DNA of 64,000 nucleotides, taken from assembly GCF_036711975.1 (NCBI RefSeq), contig NC_091966.1:14515501-14579500 (forward strand), in the 5' to 3' direction. Every line of letters begins with the position of its first letter. Within the stretch, counting starts at the first letter, position 1. The position numbers and the translations under genes are program-made. Shown here piece by piece: positions 24,791-36,900 of the stretch. The notes under the pieces were generated by a model. The model had not been told where the DNA came from, made no database searches, and worked only from the letters and a program-made list of their open reading frames with translations. The stretch is from Onthophagus taurus (taxonomy: Eukaryota; Arthropoda; Insecta; Coleoptera; Scarabaeidae).

Positions 24791-24929
24791 AAATTCCATA
24801 ATAAATCCATAAATATAAATAAAAAGTCTCGTCTTTCATAAGCATCACAATAGATATTTATAAACACAATAACCGCGTTCTTAGTACCTCAACCGGATCT
24901 AAATTCTAATTTATTTTTCGCTTCTTCTT

Positions 24930-25560
24930 CTTGACGAAACCCCGTAACTATTCGTCGTTGCATCTTGGGATGGGGATGTCCAACACCCCCTCAATATCTA
25001 ATGCTTTATATCCATGGTACCACACTCTCTTCGTTTTGTTCCCAGAATTTTCATCTCATTTGTATGGTACGCTTGTTTTTTTTTGCCGCCTTCGCCTTTA
25101 TATACCCAGTCAAAACAGCTGTCACACATGCCTTATATATTCTGGATTTTGTTTCAATCGACATATAGTTCCTTCACCAGATTATCTGCCTTAGCGCACT
25201 AGCGCTTTTAGTTGCCTTGTTAACTCTAACTGGGTATTCTTGCTATCGTCATGGTCTTGGTCCTTCTTATCATCGAGACTTGCATATTTAATTCTTCTGC
25301 TGCAATATTAAATGCTTGTGTTACCCATTGTACTAGATCCTCAGTATCACCCAGTAAGACACATCATCTGCATAGCAAACAACCTTGATTTTGTAGTCCA
25401 CTCATAGTGTAACCAAGATTCGCTTTACATACTTTGGCTATTACTCTATGCATGAGTGGATTAAATAATATCGAACTAAAGCTATCACCTTGGCGAATGC
25501 CAGTCTGCACATCCACTTGCTAACAGTGATAACCAGAATTGATAGTTTTCACCTAGTTTA
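24930..25560 (-). pseudogene. RTE-like reverse transcriptase fragment with intact YADD but broken frame
   Basis: On the minus strand from about 25530, one frame reads QVDVQTGIRQGDSFSSILFNPL, close to the RT box GVRQGD..SP..FN. A single-base shift follows near 25400. Another frame then gives KVVCYADDV, retaining the catalytic YADD, and further on EDLVQWV and AFNIAAEELN-like text in the region after it. Downstream (25250-24930) only weak similarity to the C-terminal part remains. Stops and frameshifts make it inactive. The wording fits RTE-type elements better than CR1. Confidence 0.6.
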
Positions 25561-26060
25561 CGTTAAAATAATTATACATCTAGCGCCTCGCCAGCAAGAA
25601 TTTCTTATTCAAGTGTTGTATGTTTGGTTTACTTTACAAAATATTAAACGTACGATACCATTTAATATCGCTGAAGTCACGTGCCTAGCGAGACACTAGA
25701 CATGCAATTACATCAACATAAAGCTAGCGTAAACAATCAATTCTAGCACCTCGCCCACAAGCGATTTCGGCGATGTTGAATGATATCGGTCATTTGATGT
25801 CTTCACAAGTGAACTAAGCATACATTTTAATTTATTTTCACATCGCCCAGGTCCCGTGCTTGCGAGGCGCAAGAGAGATAGAATATACCAACTTTTCGTT
25901 GATGTAATCACATATCTTTTGCATCGGCAAAGTGAGAATAAAGATGTTTTATTCAAGTATTGTGTATTTAACCTGCTTTTGAAAATATTAAGTGAACGAT
26001 ATTATCTAGCTTCGGCGAGGTCGCTTGCAGACGAGGCGCAAGAATGGATAGTTTATGGTT
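25560..26060. repeat. Repeat cluster with GCGAGGCGC/CTCGCC words, direct and inverted copies
   Basis: A block reading ATTCAAGTGTTGTATG...AAAATATTAAACGTACGATA near 25607-25660 recurs as ATTCAAGTATTGTGTA...AAAATATTAAGTGAACGATA near 25953-26000, about 340 bases later. Between them, segments with GCACCTCGCCCACAAGCGATTTCGG lie in the opposite sense. GAGGTCGCTTGCAGACGAGGCGCAAGA near 26019 echoes the words of the repeat at 2041-3350. The long frame at 25856-26419 arises from this repeat and is not a credible gene. Confidence 0.5.
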
Positions 26061-26069
26061 TAGTTATAA

Positions 26070-27870
26070 AGGCAGGTTTGTTATGCTCTATTGCTTTTTT
26101 CAATAACCTGCTGGATGATGAAATAGAGATGATAGATAGAGCGATTTTTTCTAACACCTTGTTGTTCTTCACTCATTTGGATTTTATTAGTGACATGTTG
26201 TACTTAAGAGTCAGGTTATCTATAATTGTCGCACATCCTTTTTTGTACAGCGATATGGTCGTAATAAGTAGGTGCAGCAGTACTTTCCAAATTCATACTA
26301 AAATGTTCGGTAAGTTGCCTTGCTTATTCTCATTTCATCCAGTACCCCGCTGGTCGTCGGCACTTGCATCCCCTACCCATCTATTGTTGTCCCCCACTTT
26401 ATATTTAAGTCTGTTTTAGGTACATTAAGTGGAAGATCGGCGTTTGAATTAATTCTATTTAATTGTACGGTTTTCTTAACTTCTCATTTTAATGCTCTCA
26501 ATTGGAAGTCCATATGGAAGATCTTCCATCATATGGATGCTGGCCATATTCCCTTCTGTGATTAGTACATATCTACGAGTATATTCTACCTTCTTTCTCT
26601 CTTTACTAAATTTCTACTTTATTTATACTATTTTCTTTTCTTGTGGTAACTCCTTTACATCACGTTTAAAAAAGTTTTGCCTCCGCATTTATCCGAGCTT
26701 GGGACCGGTACGGCAACTCTCGATCCTCTCGATACTCGATCAACTCAGGGCTGTCGTGGAATTAGTGAATTGTGTATCACTTCTTCATATACTTACCTTA
26801 CAACTTTGTTAGTTTTGCTTATGTTGCACTTAATTACTTAAGAGGGAACATCATATAAATCGCTTGCTCACCATCCAATACTCGAACACATAAGAAGGTA
26901 GGTATCGCTAAAATAATTGCTTTCAAGGACATCCTAAGAGAAAATCTGTAAGAGTGCAAAGGATATGGTATAACTTTAACTTTAATCGTTCTGCTACACA
27001 GTAGCAGAAGTAAATTGCCCATGATAGTCTGAGGTATTATTTGCAACAAAACACAAACTGAACCTGCCATTAATCATTTTAATGAACACATTAACAAAGA
27101 TATTATTGCCTTTCATTGCGGATCCTATTGCAAATCATAATATTGAAGTTACTCATAATTATAACAACGCCCTTATAGTCCATCAGAACGTCAAGACACG
27201 CTCAATACCAGATTTCAGATTAAAGAATTTTCCAAATATAAATCTATAACGGTAATCCGTGGAAAGGATTTTTTTTTAATGAAAAAAAAAACATTAATAT
27301 TTTCCAATGTGGTAAATAACACTATTCTGTCATGTATATGCAGATCTCGCAAAATATGAACAGAGTTCAAATTATACATATAGTATTAAAAAAATGAAAA
27401 TCAAAATATTTAGCAACCAAAATGAAATAAATAAATCACTTCTTTGCGATTTAAATACTGGAGTTAACATAAGAAGTGAGTGCTAGCCCAGTTATGAACT
27501 TGACGCGAATATCATTACTAATTGTAATACTCACGGTAAATGTTATATAATTTTGACATACCACAAACTGTTTTAGGATAAAATGGAGTAGTTATCTCTG
27601 AACCGATCAAGGATTATCACTTCAGACTTCAGGGGGCAGTACACATCATCCTGTAATCCTCCAGTAGAATAAAGGTGAATACAAATAAATTGTCTAAAAA
27701 ATTTGCTGGTGGTAGGTCTTGCTCGTCGGATCCAATATAAAGCTAACACTTGAACAGTTTCACACATCCATTGTATCATACTACCCTACTGCTAAAAATT
27801 TACTTATTGCTATGAAGTAAACATTAAAGTAATCTAATATATCTTTCGGATAATACAGCCAAGTCTTGGT
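26070..27870. other. Stretch with open frames but no recognised gene
   Basis: Several T-rich hydrophobic frames occur (26070-26820 plus, 26834-27070 minus, 27573-27779 minus). They lack conserved motifs and are probably fortuitous or old transposon sequence. Confidence 0.35.
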
Positions 27871-27879
27871 GGTATTATT

Positions 27880-28110
27880 ACTAATACTGTCGTATTTCTA
27901 TCTCTCATTTCGTCGGCGTGCTGGGGAAGCGTTGCACAGATATTCTCTTTCCGCGGGCCATAAGGTATAACCTCTGTGACCAAATCATCTATTCGGCAAG
28001 TATGTATTCAACCAACCATACTCTTACATTATGGACAAAGCAAACTGGAGGTTCATAAAAGATGTAAACATTATTAGGAAGAACGTTTAATGGCATTGCA
28101 TCTACAACTT
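27880..28110 (-). pseudogene. Mariner-superfamily transposase scrap
   Basis: On the minus strand near 28055-28000 a frame reads PPVCFVHNVRVWLVEY. This matches the PPH...VR.WL.E segment that precedes the last catalytic acidic residue in the mariner-like transposases found elsewhere in this window. A frame change then leads to text resembling NR.IGHRG..LWPA. Only this segment is recognisable. Confidence 0.4.
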
Positions 28111-28299
28111 GTTTCAATACATTGAGATACTCAGTATCCGCCATTATGAAAATAAATTGGCCCAATGCTAATAAGTACTATGAATTGAACAGAAAATTTT
28201 CTTTAGTGACCATATTCCCGAAGACACTTCATCTTCTCAATGATGAAAATTATGCATATTAATATCTACTTCTTGCCACGAGAAGATATTTATTTTTAT

Positions 28300-29790
28300 T
28301 TATTTCTTTATTAGCTCTACAACATATAAAGAATACAATAGCACAAAAATAATAACAGAACTGCCAATAACAGGACCAAGTCAAGGTACACAAGTACCTT
28401 GTTTTTCATTGGCCCTACCGAGGAATTATAAAAACTTAAGTAGTAATTAACAAAAAAATTCAAATTAAATTCAATTAAATTTATTATAAGCGAAGAAGAA
28501 TCGAAAGGAAGGAATATACAGAGGTAGATGCAAAAAAAAATTTATCTACTGTTCGTACAGACATGTTTTAAAATTCGCCTTGAAACCCAGTACATTCCCT
28601 GCTTTATCGAATCCGCAATTTTGTTATAAACATTCGGCATACAATACGAAAAAGATCGTTTAAATAATTGTAAACGATGTCGGGGTATTGTTAGACTATG
28701 CCTATCCCTAACGGTAATGTTATGAACATCGCTGCGGAAACTTATTTTCTGATACAAGTAAGGTGGGGATTTGTACAGAATCACTTTATGATAAAAACAC
28801 GCTTTGTGGAGGGTCCGGCGCCTGGACATATTCGTCGAACGTCTCTTTTTACATATGTATATAAATAAAACGCAAGCACGAATTTTGTGCCCGTTGAATT
28901 TTAGCAATAAACACGAAGTCAATTCACCAAGGCGTCACACAAACGTATCTTCAACTGGTGATCTAAAAAATGACGGCCCGAATATAAAAGTTTCAATGTT
29001 GCGTACGCTCGCCGAAGCAAGTTACTTATATGTTTACTAAATCTCAACTCAGAGTCGACAACCAAGACCAAGTTTCGTGCATCAGTTACCACATTTTGCA
29101 TTTGACCATTGACACATATACCAGGGGCCACAGTGAAACAATCAGGAACACCACCACACCCAAAGACAACAACCGACGACTTCGAAGGATTGATCATAGG
29201 CAGTGCCTAAACGCGAGCGTGATTAGATTGTTCAGATCTTTATTTATATTATCCCGTGCAGCCAAAACATCCGATTTAGAACAGCGTATCATCAGCATAC
29301 ATATGAACATTACAGAACGAGAGTCGGCTATACAAATTCGCAGTGCAAACAAGATAAAGTATTGGGCCCAAAATGGAACCCTGTGGCACTCCCAATGTGA
29401 TACTACCTGGTCTAGACAATTTATCGTTAAAGTCAACTAATTGTAATCTGTCGCAGAAGTAGCTTCTAAACAAGCATATAGCTGCATCTGATAGACCAAT
29501 GAAATGAAGAATTGAAAAGAGAGTTTCATGATGCAGTACATCAAAGTAGAAATCAAGTAGTACAAGTGCGGTGCTGAGACCCACAACCATCGCCCGAAAA
29601 ATATCGTCGGTCACATCCAACGACTGTTTGCTAGGAAGGATACTAAATCTCTCCAAGTGCTCTCTCAGTCTGGTAGCAATTATTCTTTCAAAAATCTTCG
29701 ACAGAACAGGCAAAATAGTTATAGGCCTAAGATCTTTCAAATGAGATGGGTTGTTGGTTTTGGCTAATGGAAGCACCAAAGCTATTGACG
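28300..29790 (-). mobile_element. Jockey-like non-LTR retrotransposon, RT to 3' end, frame-broken
   Basis: From 29779 the minus strand encodes LKDLRPITILPVLSKIFERI, then a degenerate palm A block (LVLLDFYFDVLHHETL), GVPQGSILGPILY and the catalytic MYADDTLF near 29290. The frame shifts there and continues through 29197-28919 (INPSKSSVVVFG; LRFSKHISNLLRRAYATLKLLY) and 28922-28542 with the C-terminal tail (YNKIADSIK). The 3' UTR runs to about 28300, where AAATAAATAAAAATAAATA on the minus strand forms the tail. At least two frameshifts and an altered A block show it is dead, though all conserved boxes remain. There is no RNase H. Confidence 0.75.
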
Positions 29791-30731
29791 ATATTGTATT
29801 TGGTTATGGTTAAATGTAAAGAATAACAAGAAGAACAGGGTTACCTAAAACATTAAATTTTCTGTATTAGCACATAATTCTAGAATAAATATATCGTTAT
29901 GTAGGTTCCATTAAAACAAAACATTTCTTTTTTACTTGCAAAACAAAATAAAGTAATTTTTGTGTTAAAAGACAAGCATAGAAACCAATCAAAATAAATA
30001 ATTTTTACAACAACCATAACATATATGGTTGTTAATAAATTTATTAACATCCATAAAAAGCGGTTCTGCTGCGACAGTGGGAATATAGGTCAACAAATTT
30101 TTCATTACATAATAACACCTAACGGCTAAAGCACTTGCGTTATTTTAAAAATTGTTCACGGTCATTTTTGACCCAATTTTGTTTTTTTATGAGGATTAAT
30201 ATTCGTCAATATGTAAATGTTTCAAAAATTCAGGTCCACCAAAAACCAAAAGCATGTAGTAAAAACATTTAGCAACCAAAAAAGGATTTTTATATAAAGA
30301 ATTGTTTCAAAAAAATTTAATATGATTACAAATTTCTAATTGACCCAACTCACGTGTAATTGAAATTTTGAAAGTGAACAGACTCAAATAAACGATTAAA
30401 CAGGAAATAATTCACAGCATATTGTTTCCCATTCTGTTTATTCTCTAAGGATTATTCAGTAACGTTCATAAATCTAATCCCAAGGAACATTTATAGCATA
30501 GTATATTTTATGGGGAATATTCGTGGTATTCAAGATTCACTTACATAATGAATGTGCTAGGTTAAGGGATTTTTATGAGGGTATTGGGGTATACACGCAC
30601 GCGTAAATTAGCAAAATCCAAGGAAAATTTTTTCATACAATGACGTGTCTACACAAAAAACGGGTCAAATAAAAAGGGTTTCTTATTGATCATAAAAAAA
30701 ACAACATATTTTAAAGTATCAAAACACCTTA

Positions 30732-30737
30732 TTTATT
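30732..30737 (-). promoter_or_regulatory. Candidate polyadenylation signal of DEF8
   Basis: AATAAA on the minus strand about 190 bases downstream of the DEF8 stop codon. Overlapping copies occur in the ATTTATTTATT run, so the one used is not certain. Confidence 0.4.
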
Positions 30738-30929
30738 TATTATATTTTAAAAGCTGTTTACTTTTGAACTATTAAAAACTCCGTAATCACATTATCTCCA
30801 TAGATATAAACTTTTCCACAGAGAAACATTAATAAAAAAATAATTTAAACTGATTAAAAGAAACAACACATTTAAAAATTGATGAAAACATGTAAACTCG
30901 ATACTATAAAAACATACATCTATCACAGA

Positions 30930-33900
30930 TTAATCATCGTCATTGCTAATTTCAGCCTTCTTAAGCCTCTCTTTGATGCGAATGCATTTCAGGCAAACGT
31001 TGTTCTTTCGGCTGAAACAATTTTTATGATAAACAGCACCACAATCAGGACAAAGGACGGCGATCGCATCAAACGGAAACAATTCTTCCGTATTTGAACA
31101 AATCTCGCATATGTGACCTCTACCCTTACAAATCTGGCAATCCTTTTTAATATGATTCGAAAAAATCTGATACAAATTATGCAACTTAGTTATCAATTCA
31201 CCACTCTCGGTATTCACCAAATCTTGCAAACTATACAAATTGACCGTTTCAATTAAGTGCGGTATTTCAACACATTTCCATAACAAATGATCCTCTTTAG
31301 CGATGCGACAAATTAATAAATACTTTCGCATTCCGTGAAGTTCTTGTCGGCATCTTTTAACTAAATTTAACTCATGAACAAGTGTAAATAATTTCGGATT
31401 TTCTTTTTCTAAATCAATATAAGGCCTATTTAATGTTACTTTGAGCTGTTGTAAACTTGCTTGGCACACAGGATGTGGTGTCATGTCCCAATTATGTACT
31501 ACACGCGCTGGTGTTACTGCTAAACTTCCCCAATGACAAGCTGAACAGTAATACATACCATTATAGTCACAACGTCTTATATCCATGCCCATACCTAAAG
31601 AAAATAATTATTTTTTCTATATAACTTATTTTTAAATATATTTGTTTAATTTCTCTTAAAACACGCATAAAAAATAAATTATAAAAAGACATGCGAACAT
31701 CTATGTAAATAATCTAGGTGTATAATCTATTAGAATGCACGTTAAAATCAAACTCATTAATTAGTTATTATTTTTTACCTGGTAGAATCAATTTGACCAA
31801 ATAAGATAATCCTTTAGGTACAGCTGATGTATACAGATAAAATTATGAAAGAATTATTGAGATAACTTTACTTACTGACTGCCAAAGGTGTTTTACACTC
31901 AGCACACAAATATTTTTGTGCGCTCATTCCAGTTTCCGGACAAATACGCAGTTCATAACCACCCCTTTCACTGGCGATGATATGAGCACAATCTCTAACG
32001 ATTGACGATAAGCACTTGTGGTGACAAGAAAACCCGCAATCTTCACATTCATACCAAGCTTGAACAACACTCCTAAAAAACTAGATTTTATTAGAAACAA
32101 TTCTAAAAAAATTAATTGAAAGATTTTATAGAAAAAAATGTAAAAGATTTTAGTGAAGAAATAACATTAGTGGTTTTTGGGAGACATTTGCCCTCAATGA
32201 ATTCTAATTTGAAGCTTAATTTCAGAGATGAATTATTCATGACTCTAAAAAGAAAAAGGGACATTCTATTAAATGGTAATTCTATGTAATGAAAGTGACA
32301 GACGAACTTTGACTTAAAAAGGAAAGAACTTTCATTTCCAATACTGGGTATATATTAGATTTTTTTAATTATTTTTATTTAGTTAATCTTATCTTTCGTA
32401 TATCTTTCGTCATTAATCAAATAAATTATGTCTTATTTGGATTTTTTATCATGAGTTATACAATGAATATCTTTTTACTCAAATAAACAGGTAAGAAACA
32501 AATGTTTCATAACATATTTACAATTATTGCGTTACAAAATACTATTTTCAAAACAAAATACAATACATATTTTTCAACAAATGAACATAAATATTTGTAT
32601 TGGACTTTTATAAAAAAATATTAATCCGGATAACAAATTTATTTCTAGGGTAATTTAAAAAATACTTTGTGGGAAACGTTGAAAGAGTTTGGTGATTTCC
32701 TACAGATGTAAGTCACCATCAAAGTTTTTACGAAAATTATTATTGACATCGGAAAAATGCTCATGAGCTCTTCAGTGCAATGTCTTGCACATTAGACAAA
32801 GTTAAATCAGTCTATTTTTAAGTGTACAACAGAGTTGATTCTTTTCACACGGATGAGGAAGTTTGGCAAGCCCAGAATGTCATCCCTTGCTAATACTCCA
32901 TTGGTGTTGTCAAAAGAAGTCAAATATCATGGGCATCACACTTAACAATAAAATGACATGGAGAGCCCACCTAGATACTAGAGTAAAAAAAGCGTACGTT
33001 GCATTCGGTCAATGCCGGAGGGCTATAGGTAAGACATGGGGTTTGTCACCTAGAAATGCCCTCTGGATTTATACGGCTGAAATCCGACCTATGCTTACAT
33101 ATGGTGCAGTAATATGGTGGTCAAAGACCTTACAGTCTACATCCACTATTGCACTTAATAAAGTACAGACACTTGCGTGTTTGTATGTTACAGGTGCGCT
33201 GCGGACTACCCCCACTGTAGCCATGGAAAATATGTTGAACCTAACGCCATTTCATTTGTTCATTCAAGAGGTGGCATTGGTGATCATAATTCGACTGCGA
33301 GCTGCAGGAATTCTAATGGGTGAGAGATATATTTCATATTTTCAATTAACTCAGGACTTGTTATGGGTTGCCATCTTACATTGGAGAAGGCCGCAGCGCA
33401 TAACTGTTTTATACTTCATTGGACAAGAGGACACTCGACTTGTTCAGGTAACAAGCACGCTGATAGGCTTGCCAAAAGAGCTGCCAAACGAGCGCCATGT
33501 ACGCCTGAACCGATAATCGCTCCGTCCTTGTCAAGTCAGATTGAGATAGTTAAAGATTTTACCCCCAAAAAGTTTATGAACTGGTGGGATAGGGTTAAGG
33601 GCTGCCATCTCTCTAAGAAAGTATTACATTATCCCTCAGCAGAGGTAACCTTGTCTTTCGTAAGGCTTGGTAGAAACGCTTTACAAACTGTAACGGGACT
33701 CGTCACTGTAAGGTAAACAAGCATCTTTATAACCTTAAGCTTGCTGTTAGTCCTCTCTGTCGCCTCTGTGAAGAGAGCGCGGAGACGGTTCGACACATCT
33801 TGTGTGAATGCCCCACTTTGCAAGACCTCAGAATGAGAGACTTCGGAGAGGAATGGCCGAGCAGATGGCATCAGGAACACACCTCTGAGCCGTATCCTAG

Positions 33901-36900
33901 CCTTCGGAAATTCCTTAGGCTGGTTGATGTATCCGGAGAGAGTGCAGGAGGATGTACAAAGGGCCCGTTGGGGCCTAGGTGCTATATACGGAAGCATACC
34001 CTCCCCTTTCCTACATACATGCAAGTGTACAACTGGAAACGTACGAAGACTCTAATTGGACGAAATTCAGTACTAATCATAATCAATACACTTCGGACTA
34101 AATTATCAGATGAAGATATTTTACGGTAGCTCCTTTTCCTGCATATGAGAAGGCCTACACTGATCCCAAAGGTGCTACCAGGCGTGTCCGGAAAATAAGT
34201 ACTGTTTTGAAAAAAAAGACCATAAGAACATTTTTTCAAAACAAAATTTATTTTTAGATGTAAGAGCATGTCTTAAACTTTTTTCTACTTATTTGTCACC
34301 ATTGTTCAGACATTTGTCGCAGCGGAAAACCAACTTTTCTATACCCTCTTCATGGAAAGATGCTGCCAGTGACGACATGGTTGTCTTAAATTTTTGGAGT
34401 GACATGACAAACCCAACTTTTATCACCGGTCATAATTTTACTTAAGAATTCATTTCCTTCATCATTGTATCAGGAGTAAGAAATGTCAAAGCGCTTCGTT
34501 TTGTGACAATCTCATCTCGTCAACACACGGATTCCACGTAAACAGCTGCTAATTCCAAAAAACTTAACAAACTTAATAAACTCTCCCAAATTGTTAAAAA
34601 CTAAATATGACAATTTGAAATCAACTCGAGCTATTGTTTCTTTGGGATATCCACTAGAATATTGGCACTGTCTTCTCATTTACTCAATCATTTGAAATCC
34701 CAAACTGAAGTCTGCGAAGGACTGGGAGAGATTGGGAATTTTCGTAGTCTTTCAACGTATAAGGAACTAGTCAAGCACATTTTTAAACAAGCGCATTTCA
34801 ATTCTAGAAGATATTGAGACACTTTTATGACTAAAAACAGAACAATACGTTAAATAAACGTCAAATCTTATAACACTAGTTTCGCAAGGGCTTTTTGCTC
34901 TGTCTTATATCGCTTTTTATGTAGTGTATCCTGGGAAAAATCTGAAGCAACGTTCAACGTTACACAAACACTGTCACGTCAATCTAAAAATTTGGAGAAT
35001 CGTTGAACCTCAACTACAATCAAATTTAGGTACGGTTCAAGCTCTTCAAAAACTAAGATGATCAGGTCTTTTTACAGATTTTCAGAAATTGCTTTGCATA
35101 CAGTAAGAAAGTTCATTATTGAATCTACTGTTATAGTGCTGAATTCAACGAAAAGTCCAATTGGTTATTTGAGTTGAAAAAAATATCTGTCTGAATCCAG
35201 TGAAGCAATCCTACCCAATCTAGCTAATGGACTACATTTCTAGTTGCATTCATTAATATAATGCTTGAATTCTGCTTATTACATTTCGTGGGGTGTATCC
35301 ACTTAAAAATCCACCAACTGATATGGTCAGAATTTCTTACTAACTCTTCAGGTAATTGTTATCCGATAAAATATCTTTTTAGTGTGATTGTATTATATTA
35401 CCCAAATTCGTCACATTTAATGCTCTCTAAAGGCATATTTTTCGATTCTGTTAATCTTTTCGATCAGTTAAAACGTTAGCCATTTCTAATTTTAAAACCG
35501 AAATCATACGAATACGTAGGGTTTCGGCGTACGCGAAGTTGTAGCGTATTGCAAAATTCCACGAATAAATTTATCGATTTTAGACGGTTTGCTGTGCTAA
35601 CTTGACACTTTTGCAAAAGTTTTCAAATCTATGATAATAAGAAATAGTGAAAGCTATTTAACAGCAAACAAATTTAGAATCATTTGATGCATTCGTATTA
35701 TGTTCATGCACAGGTAATCCAAACAAGGGATTGGTGCGAGTATTATCTCCTCGTGGATATTCCGTCGTCGTCCGAGCCCCCATCGATCAGGTATACGAGG
35801 CTGCTCTCAACGCCAAGTCTTTAATTCAAGACCTTCCAATTATACAAAGATATGCGAGCATTCGTGTTGCTGGGATCGGTTCGCAAGGATGAACATTACT
35901 AATGGTGTAGTTACAATGTTGGTGTAGTCTATTATATCCGTTTCAGTTAATTAACGAAGCAGTATTGATATTACTGAAGTTAACCTCCTTTTACCACAAA
36001 AACGACCTCTCCACGTATTATTTAAACTCATCTTTCGCTGGCGGATTTTGACTTTTCATCTTTAAAAATTATAAATAATCAAATATTGCATATTAATGCG
36101 CGAATATCGCAAGTTTAATCACATGCATCCCGTTTAGTAGAACCATCAAACATCCAATACACCTAATTTACAATTTAAAAACAAATGTCGTCAAAGAAAA
36201 ATCGCATAAAATTGTTATTTCTTTATTCCCTGGTTGTTTTTACTTTATTTACTGGTTGTTGTATGTTCTACCTGGTGATTTTAATTTGCATTACTGCAAT
36301 ATAATAGTTCTGAACAAAAGTGTGTCCACTAAAACAGAAGCATTTCCATTGAATTGTATCGTTTATAGTTATCACTAGGGTGGCTTGAGGACACCTTCTG
36401 CGTCTGTTCGTCTTGCAACAAGACCTCAAAATCCTATTCCATCATTCCATGCATACAGTATCTAGGCGAACCATGCTTACTGTTAAGCACTCTAAGAAAA
36501 CCTGCCTGCTCACCTCACCTATTAGTAAAGAGCACGCGTGGTGGAATTGGATTTGGACTTGTGGGAGAGATAGAACAATCTGCAGACCAACTCGCGGACA
36601 TGCCAGATGATATAATTAGAGATGAATTCGAACTTTTTAACCGCAACAAATTTATTACATACATGATTTTGAAGCTGACGACTGCTGGCATGACACTTTT
36701 GTATTCCAATTCGATCAAATTCGTTAAAGGGTTAAGTGTATATAAACGGATAAAACTCGTAGCATTATTTTTCATCACTACCTACTTCTCCGTCTTAAAA
36801 ACACACTTGATGAGCCTGAGAATTGAGGTTCCAATGAAAGACTGTATTTAACAAAAATTTATTAACAATTACCAAGGTACGATGACAATTTGAATCTCCA

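Noticed and set aside
25856..26419. 187-codon plus-strand ORF
   Set aside because: Its first part is made from the repeat cluster at 25560-26060 and the rest is T-rich hydrophobic sequence with no motif.
33629..34024. 131-codon minus-strand ORF
   Set aside because: It is antisense to the zinc-knuckle and 3' part of the R1-like element.
36413..36851. Two overlapping plus-strand ORFs
   Set aside because: The stretch before the mariner fragment at 37070 may belong to that element, but the motifs are too weak to state it.
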